A stretch of DNA of 64,000 bases from Hanleya hanleyi (GCA_036873755.1 JAVTVY010010595.1:124001-188000), one strand, 5' to 3'; counted from the stretch's first letter, positions 22,601-35,077 are shown. A program made the numbers and translations. Notes: generated by a model from the sequence alone, not told the origin.

Positions 22601-23945
22601 AATATGGTGAATTCTTAGCCAAATCACAAACTAAGAAGGTATGAATTCGTGTCTCTAATAAATAAAACTTTATATATGATTTTTGTATAATTTGCCATAA
22701 AATTTAAACGTCTTTTGCTAACGATATCCTTGTTGTACGATGAGAAACCTCAACCAGTGGTCACTTGACCAGCATTTACAGTAAAAGGAATATTTTTACT
22801 TGGTGATTTTTTTGGCGGTTATGGCTGTTATGGATGTACACGGCTTAGCGTCATTTTTGGCAGTATAAGTAGCAATTGGTTGAACCACTGTTTCAATAAT
22901 CAAAGATTTTGAAGGAATTCTAACACTGATAATAACATTAGAGCTATGATTCTGTTATTATGCTGATGTTTACTCAATGCACGAAATTTCCAATCAGTGC
23001 CGTTGAATTAGGAATCAAGTTTCAAGATCAATTCCCAGGACATGCTTTTCAACTGTAGTTCTCTCTACAATGAAACAAGGTTGAACACTTTACCCTATTT
23101 CTCCTAATTTTTTGAACAGCATTTTCAGATTTAGAAGCAGAAAAAAAGCATTTTATGTCAACTCAGGCTAAAAACTGTGGCATGGATATGTTATTTATCC
23201 CAAGAACTGAAAATATAGCTGATGAAATTTGTATATAAGAGCCTGTAACTGCTGTTAGATCACATCCTGAAGATGACAAATAAAATTTTGTCGAAATATT
23301 GAGACTGTCACCATGCGTTTATTAAGTTTATTCGGAGTTACTTTGCTTCTGCATTATGCCAAGCTTATCAGTGGATCAACACGAAATTTGTAGAATGTCA
23401 GCAGATTTTTTCTCCACAAATGCCTGAAGTTGAGTTTTGCTGTCTTAATAATTAGAAGAAAGAGGGTATTCTTATAGGAAACTATCTTCCTAACTGTGCA
23501 ACATTGTTATAAAAAGAGCCTTGTCAAGTTGTCAAAATCAAGAACCATTGTTGCAACACTGTCCAATCACTACAATGCTGCATCACATTCTCTACAGTGT
23601 TGCATAATAATGTCTCCATTTCACACCCAAGCTATGTACTGGTGAGTGAGTGTAGCTACGCATGTCCTAATTCACTTGACAAATATCGGTTGAAAATTGT
23701 GTACAAAAACATGTTGAAGTGGAAAAATATCTGTGGTCCTGGGGGCAGGGTTTGAGATTGGCCACACCCAATGTGTTTCCTCATGTTATAGTAAAAACGT
23801 AGCCTGTTCAGTGTAGCTTCCAAAGTTAGGGGTCGTAACCATGATATTAAGCTATGACAGCCAATACAGCTCTGTCTGAGATGCATGGGGAAGTCACATT
23901 AAACTATAGGATATATTGATAGAGATCAAACACAGAACAACTTAC
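16645..23945. other. gene-free stretch
   Basis: No gene recognised. 17920-18170 is rich in CAACGTTG/CAAAGTTG-like words on both strands and may be an old inverted repeat. 18700-18735 is an AT dinucleotide tract. 20190-20560 has three degenerate direct repeats around TTTCATGTAAGTTTCA...TTGTCCATCCAATA, a decayed short repeat family. The rest shows no tandem structure or convincing exon. Confidence 0.35.
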
Positions 23946-24071
23946 CTGTACAGGATGTCGGCCTATAAGCAGTACAAGTGCAAGCAGCACTTGTAGGAGT
24001 GGTTGAGGAGTGAGGCCAGGTGTTAATTATACAAACAGATGTGTATCCATCAGCTACAATCATGGCAGGCT
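23946..24071 (-). CDS. candidate internal exon of an unidentified Cys-containing protein
   Basis: On the minus strand TTTCACAG precedes a 126-base open segment that ends at ACAG|GTAAGT, a near-consensus donor. Read in the open frame it gives VADGYTSVCIINTW ... TSAACTCTAYRPTSCTG, with four Cys and many Thr/Ser. The exon is symmetric: two bases complete the first codon and one base is left at the end, as in shuffled extracellular modules. No partner exon was found with confidence and I do not recognise the family. It could be a chance open segment between good splice signals. Confidence 0.3.
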
Positions 24072-25077
24072 CTGTGAAACATCAACAATGGACTGACAAA
24101 TAATTGTAATAAAGCAAAATAACTTATCACTAATATTGTAAATTAATGTAGTAAATATGTACAAGGATAATTATTTGGCTCGATTCTGTCAATTACATGT
24201 ATTTAATCAAATAAATGTTTATAATTAAGGTACACTTTTGAAGCATATCGGCCCCAAATTCTGACACCTCTCTCAGGGGATTGTGACAAAATTGCTTTGT
24301 GTCTTTGAGTTAATTCAGAGTGACTTGGCTTGGATCAACACAATGTTAGCTAGAAATAATTTTTTTTGCCATTTGAAAATGTCAACAATCTGAGGTTAAT
24401 AAACATGATATATTGGTACTAGTATAGTAACTCCATTTGACCATATACATGTCATATGTCAGAATTAGGATATTATGCTGGTCTTGTCCCAATTGAATTG
24501 GTTGCTCAATGCTAAAGACAGCCAACTTCCAAACCATGGTCACAATGCAAGGTTTAGTGTCATTATGGAATAGATTGTTGCCAGCTAAAACTTAATCACA
24601 AATATACAAGAATAACAGCCAAGAGACAAAAACAAGTCTATTCATCATGTGGACCAAGTACAAAACTTGTTGAGAACCTTGTTAAACCTTGAAAAGCTAC
24701 TCGACAAGCTGTATATATCACACAATGCACCTGACTGAAGTTGTCATACCTGAAGTATACTATGGCAAAAACAGTCATACAGATGAAAATGTAGCCCAGT
24801 ACACATCTACTATATACATGGAATCCAAGAAAAAGCCCCAGCGGACTACAGCTCCAGCAGAAAAAAGTGCCTCGGCAGCCATCGATGGTGGCCATATTGG
24901 ATTACGCAGCTTGCCGAAAAACAATCCCAGTCATCCTCTCACCCATATCAACCAACTATCCAAGTTTGATGTCATTCAGACAAATAGTTTTTGAGTTATT
25001 GCAGTCATGGAATGACGGACGGAACAAATCCCAAAGTCTCCCTCCAGTGTCCAGCGGGTGACAATAAGCTACAACAA
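24072..25077. other. gene-free stretch
   Basis: No gene. 24880-25070 contains mollusc-style repeat text (GGTGGCCATATTGGAT ... GACGGACGGAAC) related in style to repeat Y at 35-38 kb. The rest is unique-looking. Confidence 0.35.
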
Positions 25078-25505
25078 GCATTCAGAGATCCCCAACATCT
25101 CACCTTGTGGGGTTTATCCGCTGAAGTTGCAGCAGTATTGAAAGCATACATGTAGATGGCATTACCAGTCTCAATCAAACCAAAAATTGATTGGAAATAT
25201 TTTTATGTTAATGTCATAATGTTATAGATTCACCTGTACACTTTGGTAAAAAACAAATCTTACTGTTTTCCATAATTTGGAAAACAATATATTTCAGCTC
25301 ATAAATAGCACAGGTACATCTTTCAATCACAAGAAACATGTGTACGAAGTTTCATAATCATCTAACAGATGACAACTGCAGCAAACTTTATATGTACAGG
25401 TGTATATGTACACTTTTGCTCTTCAAAAAAAATCATCATTTACCATAATTCTGACAAAAATTAGTATTTCATCTCATGAATAGCACTTTTGCTGAACAGA
25501 TCATT
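25078..25505 (+). repeat. dispersed repeat family R177, short copy
   Basis: The left flank 25078-25155 (CCCCAACATCTCACCTT ... GCAGCAGTATTGAAAGCATACATG) matches 55047-55120. Downstream, 25260-25500 matches two degenerate monomers of the ~177-bp satellite at 56560-57635 (ATAGCACAGGTACATCT, ACATGTGTAC.AAGTTTCATAATCATC). The same flank and monomers at two loci show a dispersed element that carries satellite-like monomers. Confidence 0.65.
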
Positions 25506-25809
25506 AGATTCAACATTGGAGCACCTCTAGAATCAGCTGGGGTACTGCCATAACTGACATCCCTAGTTGAATACCCTCCTCCCATATCTTTATTATTTTT
25601 TTATTAATTTTATTTTTCTGGATTTTTCTTGATTTTTTTTTACATTGTTAATTACCAAAAACCTGATCATTTCCACGGAGGGGACACTGACACCAACAAC
25701 AACATGAATTGCAGGCAAGCACCTAAAAGGTGCGTGGACCCCTCAGCCTGTTTTTTTTTTTAGTCAAGTAGGATCAGGGCTGCATCTAGAGCCAGTTTAG
25801 TTTCGGAAA
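25506..25809. other. gene-free stretch with T-rich tracts
   Basis: T-rich low-complexity sequence around 25585-25650 and a T9-10 tract near 25751-25762. Nothing else recognised. Confidence 0.4.
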
Positions 25810-26097
25810 ACATATGGGCGCCCAAAACTCAAATGAAACAAAAAACGAAAGTGTTGTTTTTGTTCAATTTGAAAGGATTTCTGAAGGAAATACTCCCAGG
25901 AAAAGCTTCTGGGAGCCTCAATATCGATCCGATTGCATAGCTGGGTATTGAATTTCATGTTAATAAATCTCTGTTTTGTGGTTGATCACAGGTTCTTTGC
26001 GCCGAAATTCACTTAAAAAAATTGGACCCTCAATAATGAATTACGAAAAGGAACTGGGAGTATGGGATCGGAACCTGCAAAAAATCCCTGGATACCG
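25810..26097 (-). repeat. dispersed repeat, copy B (inverted copy of 1107-1383)
   Basis: Reverse complement aligns with 1107-1383 over about 280 bases with scattered differences. CAGGGCTGCATCT stands upstream at 25774-25786, as it does immediately before copy A. Confidence 0.6.
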
Positions 26098-26600
26098 TAT
26101 ATAACAGACTTCGGTTTCACGTGAGTGGTGTGCTGGGATTACAGCATGCAAGGAAGTGTAGCTTTATCAGTGGCAATTTATGCATTGCATAAGTGTGATA
26201 ACAAGTAAACACACTTATTGACACAGGCCCACCCTTATCATTATTTGGGGGGGGGGGGGCATAAGCTCCAGGTATGCAAACTGGTTCAAAATTGCTCAGA
26301 GTCAGGCTAAAAATGGGCTCTCCTAATCACTCGTTTTACATAATTTCCAAGGTACAGTAACATGTTTGGTGAAAAAATGAAAAAAATTGAAGCATTATGT
26401 TGTACCAGTTAAATGTGTGGACACAGATATGGTTCATGCAAAAGTTTTAGAATAAATCATATGATGTAGAATAGAATGATTTAATAGCAAAATTTAAGAA
26501 AAATGTTGTCCTTCATTCAATGAGAATCATGAATGGACCAGGCTTTCTTGTATCAGGGAACCTTCAAAATTCACAATGAAACATGCAACCAAGGGTTCCC
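26098..26600. other. gene-free stretch
   Basis: No ORF. It has a G10-11 run near 26250. 26400-26510 (ATGTGTGGACACAGATATGGTTCATG ... AGAATAGAATGATTT) recurs with changes at 27380-27490, a diverged direct repeat about 980 bp apart. Confidence 0.45.
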
Positions 26601-26664
26601 AATGGGCATAGATGACAGTGCAAAAGCTAAGCCATCAATAAATTAAAAAATTAATTTTTTTTTA

Positions 26665-26805
26665 AAAATCATGAAATCATCATAGCCATCTGAAAATCTA
26701 ATCATTTCATCAGTTAACATTCAGGAAGCTCTCACCAAAGTTTTGTCAGGCCTGACTTGATAGATCTGCAGATATTCAGCGGACAAGAACATGTTGATGG
26801 GCATG
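26665..26805 (+). repeat. dispersed direct repeat, copy 1
   Basis: From AAAATCATGAAATCATCATAG to GATATTCAGCGGACAAGAA it matches 28914-29045 at nearly every position. The word CAGTGCAAAAGCT.AGCCATCAATAAAT also occurs at 26619 and 26812, on both sides of it. Confidence 0.7.
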
Positions 26806-27729
26806 GATAACAGTGCAAAAGCTGAGCCATCAATAAATAATAATTTTTTTTATTAACATGCAGCTTCGCAAAAAGATCGAGCCCTTTAGGGTGGCACATC
26901 ATTTGAGGTTGCACATCATTGGCAATGCACATATTTGAAATGACAATACATAAAAATATGGTTTCTATATCAGTGATGACATGTTGAGGTTGGATTGAAA
27001 GGAACTATATTATAAAACTTGAAATAAAGATTACATTTCTTTTTCAAAGTAAGCATATACAGCTCATTACGTATATGTACATGTATAGTTAGGAACAATT
27101 GACCGTGCAATTTGGACCACGGAACTTCTTGGTGTAACTTTGTGTCATGATACGTGAATTATATAATCCCTTTTCTGACAGAGCTATTAACAATGTAATA
27201 GTTGAGTAGAGGTATCATGTACAGTATGGAATGGGACACCAGCCCTGTGAGTGAACCCTCACATTTGTATGCAAATACAAGAATATAATAACAAATGTTT
27301 TCAATCATACATGTGTAATGCTACATAATAATGTGCACTGGTAAAACTGGGACACCACAAACTCAGTTTTAATTAATATATTAAGTTAAATGTGTGGACA
27401 CAAATATGGTTCATGTAAAAGCTTTAAGCTAAATCATATGATGTGGAATAGAATGATTTGATAGCAAAATTGAAGGAAATTTTGTCCTTCATTTAAGGCG
27501 ACACGAAATCCAAAACTGATAGAGGTTCAGTACTGCGGGATCCCCCCGCCGGGTTATTTAATATTGTACTTCTGAAACAAAATAATGTCATCAAAGTACA
27601 TGTATTAGTAATTACTATAAAGTATATATTGTAGGTCATTTGTTGTGTGTGTGTATATACAATGTACACTGCACCTCATACCTAATAGTAGGTTAGTTTC
27701 ACATATAAGAGATATAAAATTTGAAATAT
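26806..27729. other. gene-free stretch
   Basis: No gene. It includes the second copy of the 26400-type repeat at 27380-27490 and a short TG-rich tract near 27640-27655. Confidence 0.4.
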
Positions 27730-28840
27730 GAGGGTATGGGTCGGGCAATGCATTGAATAAGTGTAGAATGATGTAAGCTCCCAGAATATATGAGGGTATA
27801 TGAGAGATAGAGGGTGTGGCTCTATGCCCCCGGGGGTGAGGACATGCTATCGGGGGTAGTAGATGGGTTGAATAAGTGTAGATGGCGGATGGGTTGAATA
27901 AGTGTATGATGATGTAAGCTACTTGAATACATGATGGTATGGGGTCAGGCGAAGCTTAGTTTAAGAAATAGAGGGTTGGGCTCGGTGCCCCAGGGGTGGG
28001 GACATGCTCCACGAGGGTAGTGGATAGGTTGAATAAGTGTAGCATGATCTAAGCTCCCAGACTATATCAGGGTATGGGGTCGGGCGAAACTTAGTTTAAG
28101 AGATAGAGGGTGGGGCTCGGTGCCCCAGGGGTGGGGACATGCTCCCCGAGGGTAGTGGATAAGTTGAATAAGTGTAGCATGATCTAAGCTCCCAGACTAT
28201 ATATGGGTATGGGGTCGGGTGAAGCTTAGTTTAAGAGATAGAGGGTGGGGCTCGGTGCCCCAGGGGTGGGGACATGCTCCCTGAGGGTAGTGGATGGGTT
28301 CAAAAAGTGTAACCAGATGTAAGCATTTGGAATAGATGACAGTTTGGGGGGTCGGGATGGTCTTAGTTCAGGAGACATAGTTGAAGCCGAGATGCTGTGG
28401 ACAGAAATTTTCTAAGTCCAAAACTTTAACATTTACTTGGTCCTGAGGTCACAGGGGTGGGGACATGCTCCCCGAGGGTAATGCATGGGTTCAATATCTG
28501 TAGCCCGATGTAAGCATTTGGAATAGATGAGAGTTCAGGGGGTCGGGCTGGCCTTAGTTTAGGAGACATAGGTGAGGCCGAGAAGCTGTGTCAGGAATTT
28601 TCTAAGTCCAAAACTTTAACATTTACTTGGTCCTGGGGTCCCAGACGTGGGGACATGCTCCCCCAGGGTAGTGGATGGGTTCAGTATGTGTAGCCTGATG
28701 CAAGCATCTGAAATATGAGGGGTTCGGCGGTCGGGCAGGCCTTAGGATCAAACTTGAACATTTACTTGGTCCTGAGGGAAAAATTTCTAAGTCCAAAACT
28801 TTAACATTTACTTGGTCCTGCAGATAGACAGACAGACAGA
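27730..28840. repeat. GC-richer tandem array, 135- to ~190-bp units
   Basis: GGGGACATGCTCC recurs at about 27997, 28132, 28268, 28452 and 28648, with a diverged copy near 27839. The first units are about 135 bases (GGGTCGGGCGAAGCTTAGTTT ... GGTGCCCCAGGGGTGGGG). Later units grow to 185-195 by gaining a block AAGTCCAAAACTTTAACATT. It reads as non-coding satellite. Base composition is clearly richer in G than the neighbourhood. Confidence 0.8.
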
Positions 28841-28862
28841 TAGACAGACAGATAGACGGACA
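28820..28862. repeat. GACA/GATA microsatellite
   Basis: Run of (GACA/GATA)n directly after the 135/190-bp array. Confidence 0.85.
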
Positions 28863-28913
28863 TCATTGTGGCACCTATATCGAGCTTTCCGCAGCTAAAG
28901 CTACGGGCTCGAT

Positions 28914-29048
28914 AAAAATCATGAAATCATCATAGCCATCTGAAAATCTAATCATTTCATCAGTCAACATTCAGGAAGCTCTCACCAAGGTTTGGTCAGG
29001 CCCGACTTCATAGATCTGCAGATATTCAGCGGACAAGAAAATGTTGAC
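28914..29048 (+). repeat. dispersed direct repeat, copy 2
   Basis: Near-identical to 26665-26805 and followed by (GACG)n-type GACGGACGGACGTACGTAC, a tail common in such repeat families. Confidence 0.7.
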
Positions 29049-29974
29049 GGACGGACGGACGTACGTACATGGCAACGACAAGACCCCACAGCCCTATTGG
29101 CTGAGGTGTAACAACCTCTCTTCCCATATCACAATATCTCCCCTTCTCCACTTGCTTCGTAAAACGAGATAAAAACAAGACAATATTGACAGATGGACTA
29201 AAAGACATCGCCTATGAAAAGACCCTGTAGTCCCTTCGAGTTATTAACCTACTTTTTTATTCATCTCTGTCAACATGTATAACAGTAAAATAAGGATATA
29301 TTAATCCACAGGAGGGCCCACCATAATTACTTTATTATTTCTCATTTTATAGATGCTATAAATGTCAAACAAATAAATAGATAAATGCTACGCACATCCA
29401 TCTAAATATATCATCTTGGTGACACAGCGTCCCCAGTTGGAATGTTCCAAGTAGAGCTAATAAAAAATGCCCTAGAAGAATCCGATGTCAAAGTGTGTAA
29501 ATTTTTCACAATAGAGAAGTCTAAAAATACTCCATGTGCGTAAATCCATTTCTTTCATCCATTTACCTGAATGACACCTGTTTGTAATTATGCTAATATG
29601 TCAGGTTGGCTGTGTACAAGAATGAACAGGCTATTCTGTCACTATACAAATACTCTTCATGTACAATGTATACAGAAGGGCTGGAATGTCACATGTCAAG
29701 GACAATATAATGCCATGTGCCGTACTTAAAACTGAACACTGTTCTGAATTATTTTTATACAACACTGGAATTAATACATATGTGCCATTAGCCACAACAG
29801 TCAGTAATACAACTTAATTTATGTGTATGGCAAAATGTGCTGATGACAAGAATTATCAACAAAGTTGAAAATGGAACATACATTGGTAACACAAAATATT
29901 ATGTTTATCCATGAAGGCTCTTCTAACACTGAACCAGGGGAACCTTATTCAGGTGAACATGGTTTACCATCCAT
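29049..29974. other. gene-free stretch left of the large minisatellite
   Basis: AT-rich unique-looking DNA without ORF or repeat. Confidence 0.4.
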
Positions 29975-32955
29975 CATTACAGCACAGGCCTGCTTCAATC
30001 GTTGAATAGTAGATAACAGCACAGGCCCGCATCAATGGTTCAATGGTTGAATAGTAGATAACAGCACAGGCCCGCATCAATGGTTGAATAGTAGATAACA
30101 GCACAGGCCCGCATCAATGGTTCAATGGTTGAATAGTAGATAACAGCACAGGCCTGCTTCAATGGTTGAATAGTAGATAACAGCACAGGCCCGCATCAAT
30201 GGTTCAATGGTTGAATAGTAGATAACAGCACAGGCCCGCATCAATGGTTGAATAGTAGATAACAGCACAGGCCCGCATCAATGGTTCAATGGTTGAATAG
30301 TAGATAACAGCACAGGCCCGCATCAATGGTTCAATGGTTCAATAGTAGATAACAGCACAGGCCCGCATCAATGGTTCAATGGTTCAATAGTAGATAACAG
30401 CACAGGCCCGCATCAATCGTTGAATAGTAGATAACAGCACAGGCCCGCATCAATGGTTCAATGGTTCAATAGTAGATAACAGCACAGGCCCGCATCAATG
30501 GTTCAATGGTTGAATAGTAGATAACAGCACAGGCCCGCATCAATGGTTCAATGGTTCAATAGTAGATAACAGCACAGGCCCGCATCAATGGTTCAATGGT
30601 TCAATAGTAGATAACAGCACAGGCCCGCATCAATGGTTCAATGGTTGAATAGTAGATAACAGCACAGGCCCGCATCAATGGTTCAATGGTTCAATAGTAG
30701 ATAACAGCACAGGCCCGCATCAATGGTTCAATGGTTCAATAGTAGATAACAGCACAGGCCCGCATCAATGGTTCAATGGTTGAATAGTAGATAACAGCAC
30801 AGGCCCGCATCAATGGTTGAATAGTAGATAACAGCACAGACCCGCATCAATGGTTCAATGGTTCAATAGTAGATAACAGCACAGGCCCGCATCAATGGTT
30901 GAATAGTAGATAACAGCACAGGCCCGCATCAATGGTTCAATGGTTCAATAGTAGATAACAGCACAGGCCCGCAATGGTTGAATAGTAGATAATAGCAAGG
31001 CCATCAATGGTTCAATGGTTCAATAGTAGATAACAGCACAGGTATCAATGGTTCAATGGTTGAATAGTAGATAACAGCACAGGCCCGCATCAATGGTTCA
31101 ATGGTTGAATAGTAGATAACAGCACAGGCCCGCATCAATGGTTCAATGGTTGAATAGTAGATAACAGCACAGGCCCGCATCAATGGTTCAATGGTTGAAT
31201 AGTAGATAACAGCACAGGCCCGCATCAATGGTTCAATGGTTGAATAGTAGATAACAGCACAGGCCCGCATCAATGGTTCAATGGTTGAATAGTAGATAAC
31301 AGCACAGGCCCGCATCAATGGTTCAATGGTTCAATAGTAGATAACAGCACAGGCCCGCATCAATGGTTCAATGGTTCAATAGTAGATAACAGCACAGGCC
31401 CGCATCAATGGTTCAATGGTTCAATAGTAGATAACAGCACAGGCCCGCATCAATGGTTCAATGGTTCAATAGTAGATAACAGCACAGGCCCGCATCAATG
31501 GTTGAATAGTAGATAACAGCACAGGCCCGCATCAATGGTTCAATGGTTCAATAGTAGATAACAGCACAGGCCCGCATCAATGGTTCAATGGTTGAATAGT
31601 AGATAACAGCACAGGCCCGCATCAATGGTTCAATGGTTCAATAGTAGATAACAGCACAGGCCCGCATCAATGGTTCAATGGTTCAATAGTAGATAACAGC
31701 ACAGGCCCGCATCAATGGTTCAATGGTTGAATAGTAGATAACAGCACAGGTAGATAACAGCACAGGCCCGCATCAATGGTTCAATGGTTCAATAGTAGAT
31801 AACAGCACAGGCCCGCATCAATGGTTCAATGGTTCAATAGTAGATAACAGCACAGGCCCGCATCAATCGTTGAATAGTAGATAACAGCACAGGCCCGCAT
31901 CAATGGTTCAATGGTTCAATAGTAGATAACAGCACAGGCCCGCATCAATGGTTCAATGGTTGAATAGTAGATAACAGCACAGGCCCGCATCAATGGTTCA
32001 ATGGTTCAATAGTAGATAACAGCACAGGCCCGCATCAATGGTTCAATGGTTCAATAGTAGATAACAGCACAGGCCCGCATCAATGGTTCAATGGTTGAAT
32101 AGTAGATAACAGCACAGGCCCGCATCAATGGTTCAATGGTTGAATAGTAGATAACAGCACAGGCCCGCATCAATGGTTCAATGGTTGAATAGTAGATAAC
32201 AGCACAGGCCCGCATCAATGGTTCAATGGTTGAATAGTAGATAACAGCACAGGCCCGCATCAATGGTTCAATGGTTGAATAGTAGATAACAGCACAGGCC
32301 TGCATCAATGGTTGAATAGTAGATAACAGCACAGGCCCGCATCAATGGTTCAATGGTTCAATAGTAGATAACAGCACAGGCCCGCATCAATGGTTCAATG
32401 GTTGAATAGTAGATAACAGCACAGGCCCGCATCAATGGTTCAATAGTAGATAACAGCACAGGCCCGCATCAATGGTTCAATGGTTGAATAGTAGATAACA
32501 GCACAGGCCCGCATCAATGGTTCAATGGTTCAATAGTAGATAACAGCACAGGCCCGCATCAATGGTTCAATGGTTGAATAGTAGATAACAGCACAGGCCC
32601 GCATCAATGGTTCAATGGTTCAATAGTAGATAACAGCACAGGCCCGCATCAATGGTTCAATAGTAGATAACAGCACAGGCCCGCATCAATGGTTGAATAG
32701 TAGATAACAGCACAGGCCCGCATCAATGGTTCAATAGTAGATAACAGCACAGGCCCGCATCAATGGTTCAATGGTTGAATAGTAGATAACAGCACAGGCC
32801 CGCATCAATGGTTCAATGGTTGAATAGTAGATAACAGCACAGGCCCGCATCAATGGTTCAATGGTTCAATAGTAGATAACAGCACAGGCCCGCATCAATG
32901 GTTCAATGGTTCAATAGTAGATAACAGCACAGGCCCGCATCAATGGTTCAATGGC
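29975..32955. repeat. 3-kb minisatellite of 45-bp (and 36-bp) units
   Basis: About 67 tandem units of GATAACAGCACAGGCCCGC + ATCAATGGTTCAATGGTT(G/C)AATAGTA, period 45; some units lack one 9-base TTCAATGGT step and are 36. The only common variant is G or C in GGTT(G/C)AATAG. Rare marks are AATCGTTG (about 30415 and 31865) and a partly rearranged unit near 30975-31045. Both periods are multiples of three, so minus-strand frames of about 100 codons repeating a 15-residue motif are side effects, not genes. Confidence 0.95.
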
Positions 32956-33157
32956 ATGAACATGTACACTGCACATCATCAGTCAACATCCAATTAACTG
33001 TTACGCTGCGGCAAGCCGTTCAAATGGCTCTCGTCTTTCTATACGAAAAATGCGATGAGCCGCAATACTGGCTTGCCTTTGCTTCTGTCAATGCGAGTAC
33101 AGCGATGTACCATTCTGAAATCGCTTTTTTCAAATTTACCATGCATGAAACTTGATA

Positions 33158-34922
33158 ACAAGAGCCCAAGGGGCTTCAATATATGCCCGTGTATCTGGAA
33201 TTACATTGGTCCAAATTTCAAGGTTGTTTGATAGCCTTGATTTCAATTGGTAGCTAGTCTACAATTTTGTGCTTCTGAGAATGTAACATATATAACATGA
33301 TATTGAATGATAAACTAAAACGAGCTTAACTCTTGATAACTAGTTGACCTTGAAGCAAGAGCCGAGAGCTCACATTTCCCACACTGAAATCGACAATAGT
33401 CAAACACAAGAAAATAGTAGTTTTCCTGCAAATGGATTCCTTTCAGACGAGATAATTTTTCATGAAGGAAGAAGAAAGTGATGAAGTAAACCTTTGTTCT
33501 TGAGTTAATAAAGAGGTATGAAGTTCATAAAGGATCCCTCTCCCCGTTAAATTACTAAATGTATGGTTGTTATTTCACAACAGTTGTAGCTGTTTCAAAT
33601 ATGAGACAGGATGAATGCCATATACATGTAGGGGAGAGAATATTCCAACCCAACACATATGGTCAGCTAAACTTCATTCAGTTTTGAAGGCCTGTGACCT
33701 TGACCTTGGACAAATTGATCTCAAAATGTATGGCTCCTCTTTGCCATGCGAGTAAGGTATACTCAAAGTTTGGTACCATTCCATACCTTGAAACTAGAGA
33801 TATCGCATGGACAACAATTGTTAATGGATGAATGGACAGAACGCAACATCAAATTACATGACCTCGTCTTCGACAGGCATATGAAAATGTGATTTCCTGA
33901 TTTTGGGGATTTTGGTACACGACACTTCGTCTTCAGTCAATGTATCAATGGACACAAAAAAATCATGATTTATATGAATTTCATGATTTTGGGGGTCACA
34001 GTGATCTCGACGTTCGGCCTTGACCTACATTTTGGTATGTGACACATCATGTCCCCCTAATGAATCTACGGACACAAAACAAAGTAATTTTCAAAGATTT
34101 CTTGATTTTTAGGTCACACTGACCTTTGACCTTGATTCTGGTGTCACAGTGATCTTGACTATTGACCTGGATCTAAATTTTGGTACATGACAAAGCGGCT
34201 ACCCGTAATTTCTCAATGGACTCAAAAAATCATGATTTTTAACAATTTCATGATTTTGGGGTCACAGAGACCTTGACCTTTGACCTTGACCTACATTTTG
34301 ATATGTGAAATATTGTGACCCCCTAATGTATCTACTCACACAAAGCAATGTTATTTTTGATAATTTCCTGATTTTTGGGTCAGTGACCTTTGACCTTCGA
34401 CCTTGACCTATATTTTCAAAATATTTTTGGTATGCGACACCTCGTTTCCCCCTATTGAATCCACTCACAAAAAATTTGAAATTTTTAATGATTTCCTGAT
34501 TTTTCCGAGACACTGACCTTGACCTACATTTCGTATGCAACACATCGTTCTCCCCTAGGGCATCCACTCACCAAAAATTAGAACTGTAGATAGGAAACTG
34601 TCAATGATTAATGATTTCCTGATTTTAGGCAACGTTGACCTTTGACCTCTGACCTTGACCTCAATTTTGGTATGCGACACATCGTCTCCACCTAGCGTAT
34701 CCACTCGCAAAAAATTGCAACTGTGGATACAAAATGTTCACAGATATAGACCGGACACGAACACTTCAGTGATTTCCGGTTTTTGAGGCCAGTGACCTTT
34801 GACCTATGACCTTGACCTTCATTTTGGTACGCGACACATCATCTCCCCATAGGGTATCCACTCACCAAAAACTGTAGATAGAAAACTGTCCCAGATATAG
34901 ACCGGACACGAGGGACGGACAG
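33158..34922 (+). repeat. repeat block X, copy 1 (nuclear-receptor half-site-rich)
   Basis: Starts at CAAGAGCCCAAGGGGCTTC and matches X copy 2 (38716-40410) along most of its length. The first ~800 bases are single copy. The remainder is a degenerate tandem array of ~115-130-bp units with GTGACCTTTGACCTTGACCT, then ATTTTGGTATGTGACACATCGT and AATGATTTCCTGATTTT. It ends with ATATAGACCGGACACGA and a GACGGACAGACGG tail. No coding function. Confidence 0.85.
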
Positions 34923-35077
34923 ACGGAGTGGACGGACAGACAGCATTTCTCCTCGTACAGCATACAAAAGAACTTAGCAGCATAACAGTTAATAAATGCA
35001 ATGTACCAAGCTTAGTAGCTCGCATGCTCCTCATCAGGCAGACTAGCTGTCTGAAAGGGCATGTTACCATCACTACA
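34923..35077. other. spacer between X1 and Y1
   Basis: Begins with GACGGAGTGGACGGACAGACAG; otherwise unremarkable. Confidence 0.3.

Noticed and set aside
23270..23310. Hammerhead-ribozyme-like CTGAAGATG...GTCGAAA
   Set aside because: The core should read CTGATGA; the third conserved strand and helix III partner could not be found.
23312..23392. Signal-peptide-like 26-codon ORF (MRLLSLFGVTLLLHYAKL)
   Set aside because: It stops after 26 codons without a splice donor in frame and lies in text resembling the 3' end of a retroelement (CCTGAAGATGACAAAT ... GTCGAAA).
31004..32332. ORFs of 93-104 codons with a 15-residue repeat
   Set aside because: By-product of the 45-bp minisatellite.
29975..32955. 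CRISPR-like regular array
   Set aside because: Units are joined head to tail with no unique spacers and there are no cas-like genes; it is a eukaryotic minisatellite.
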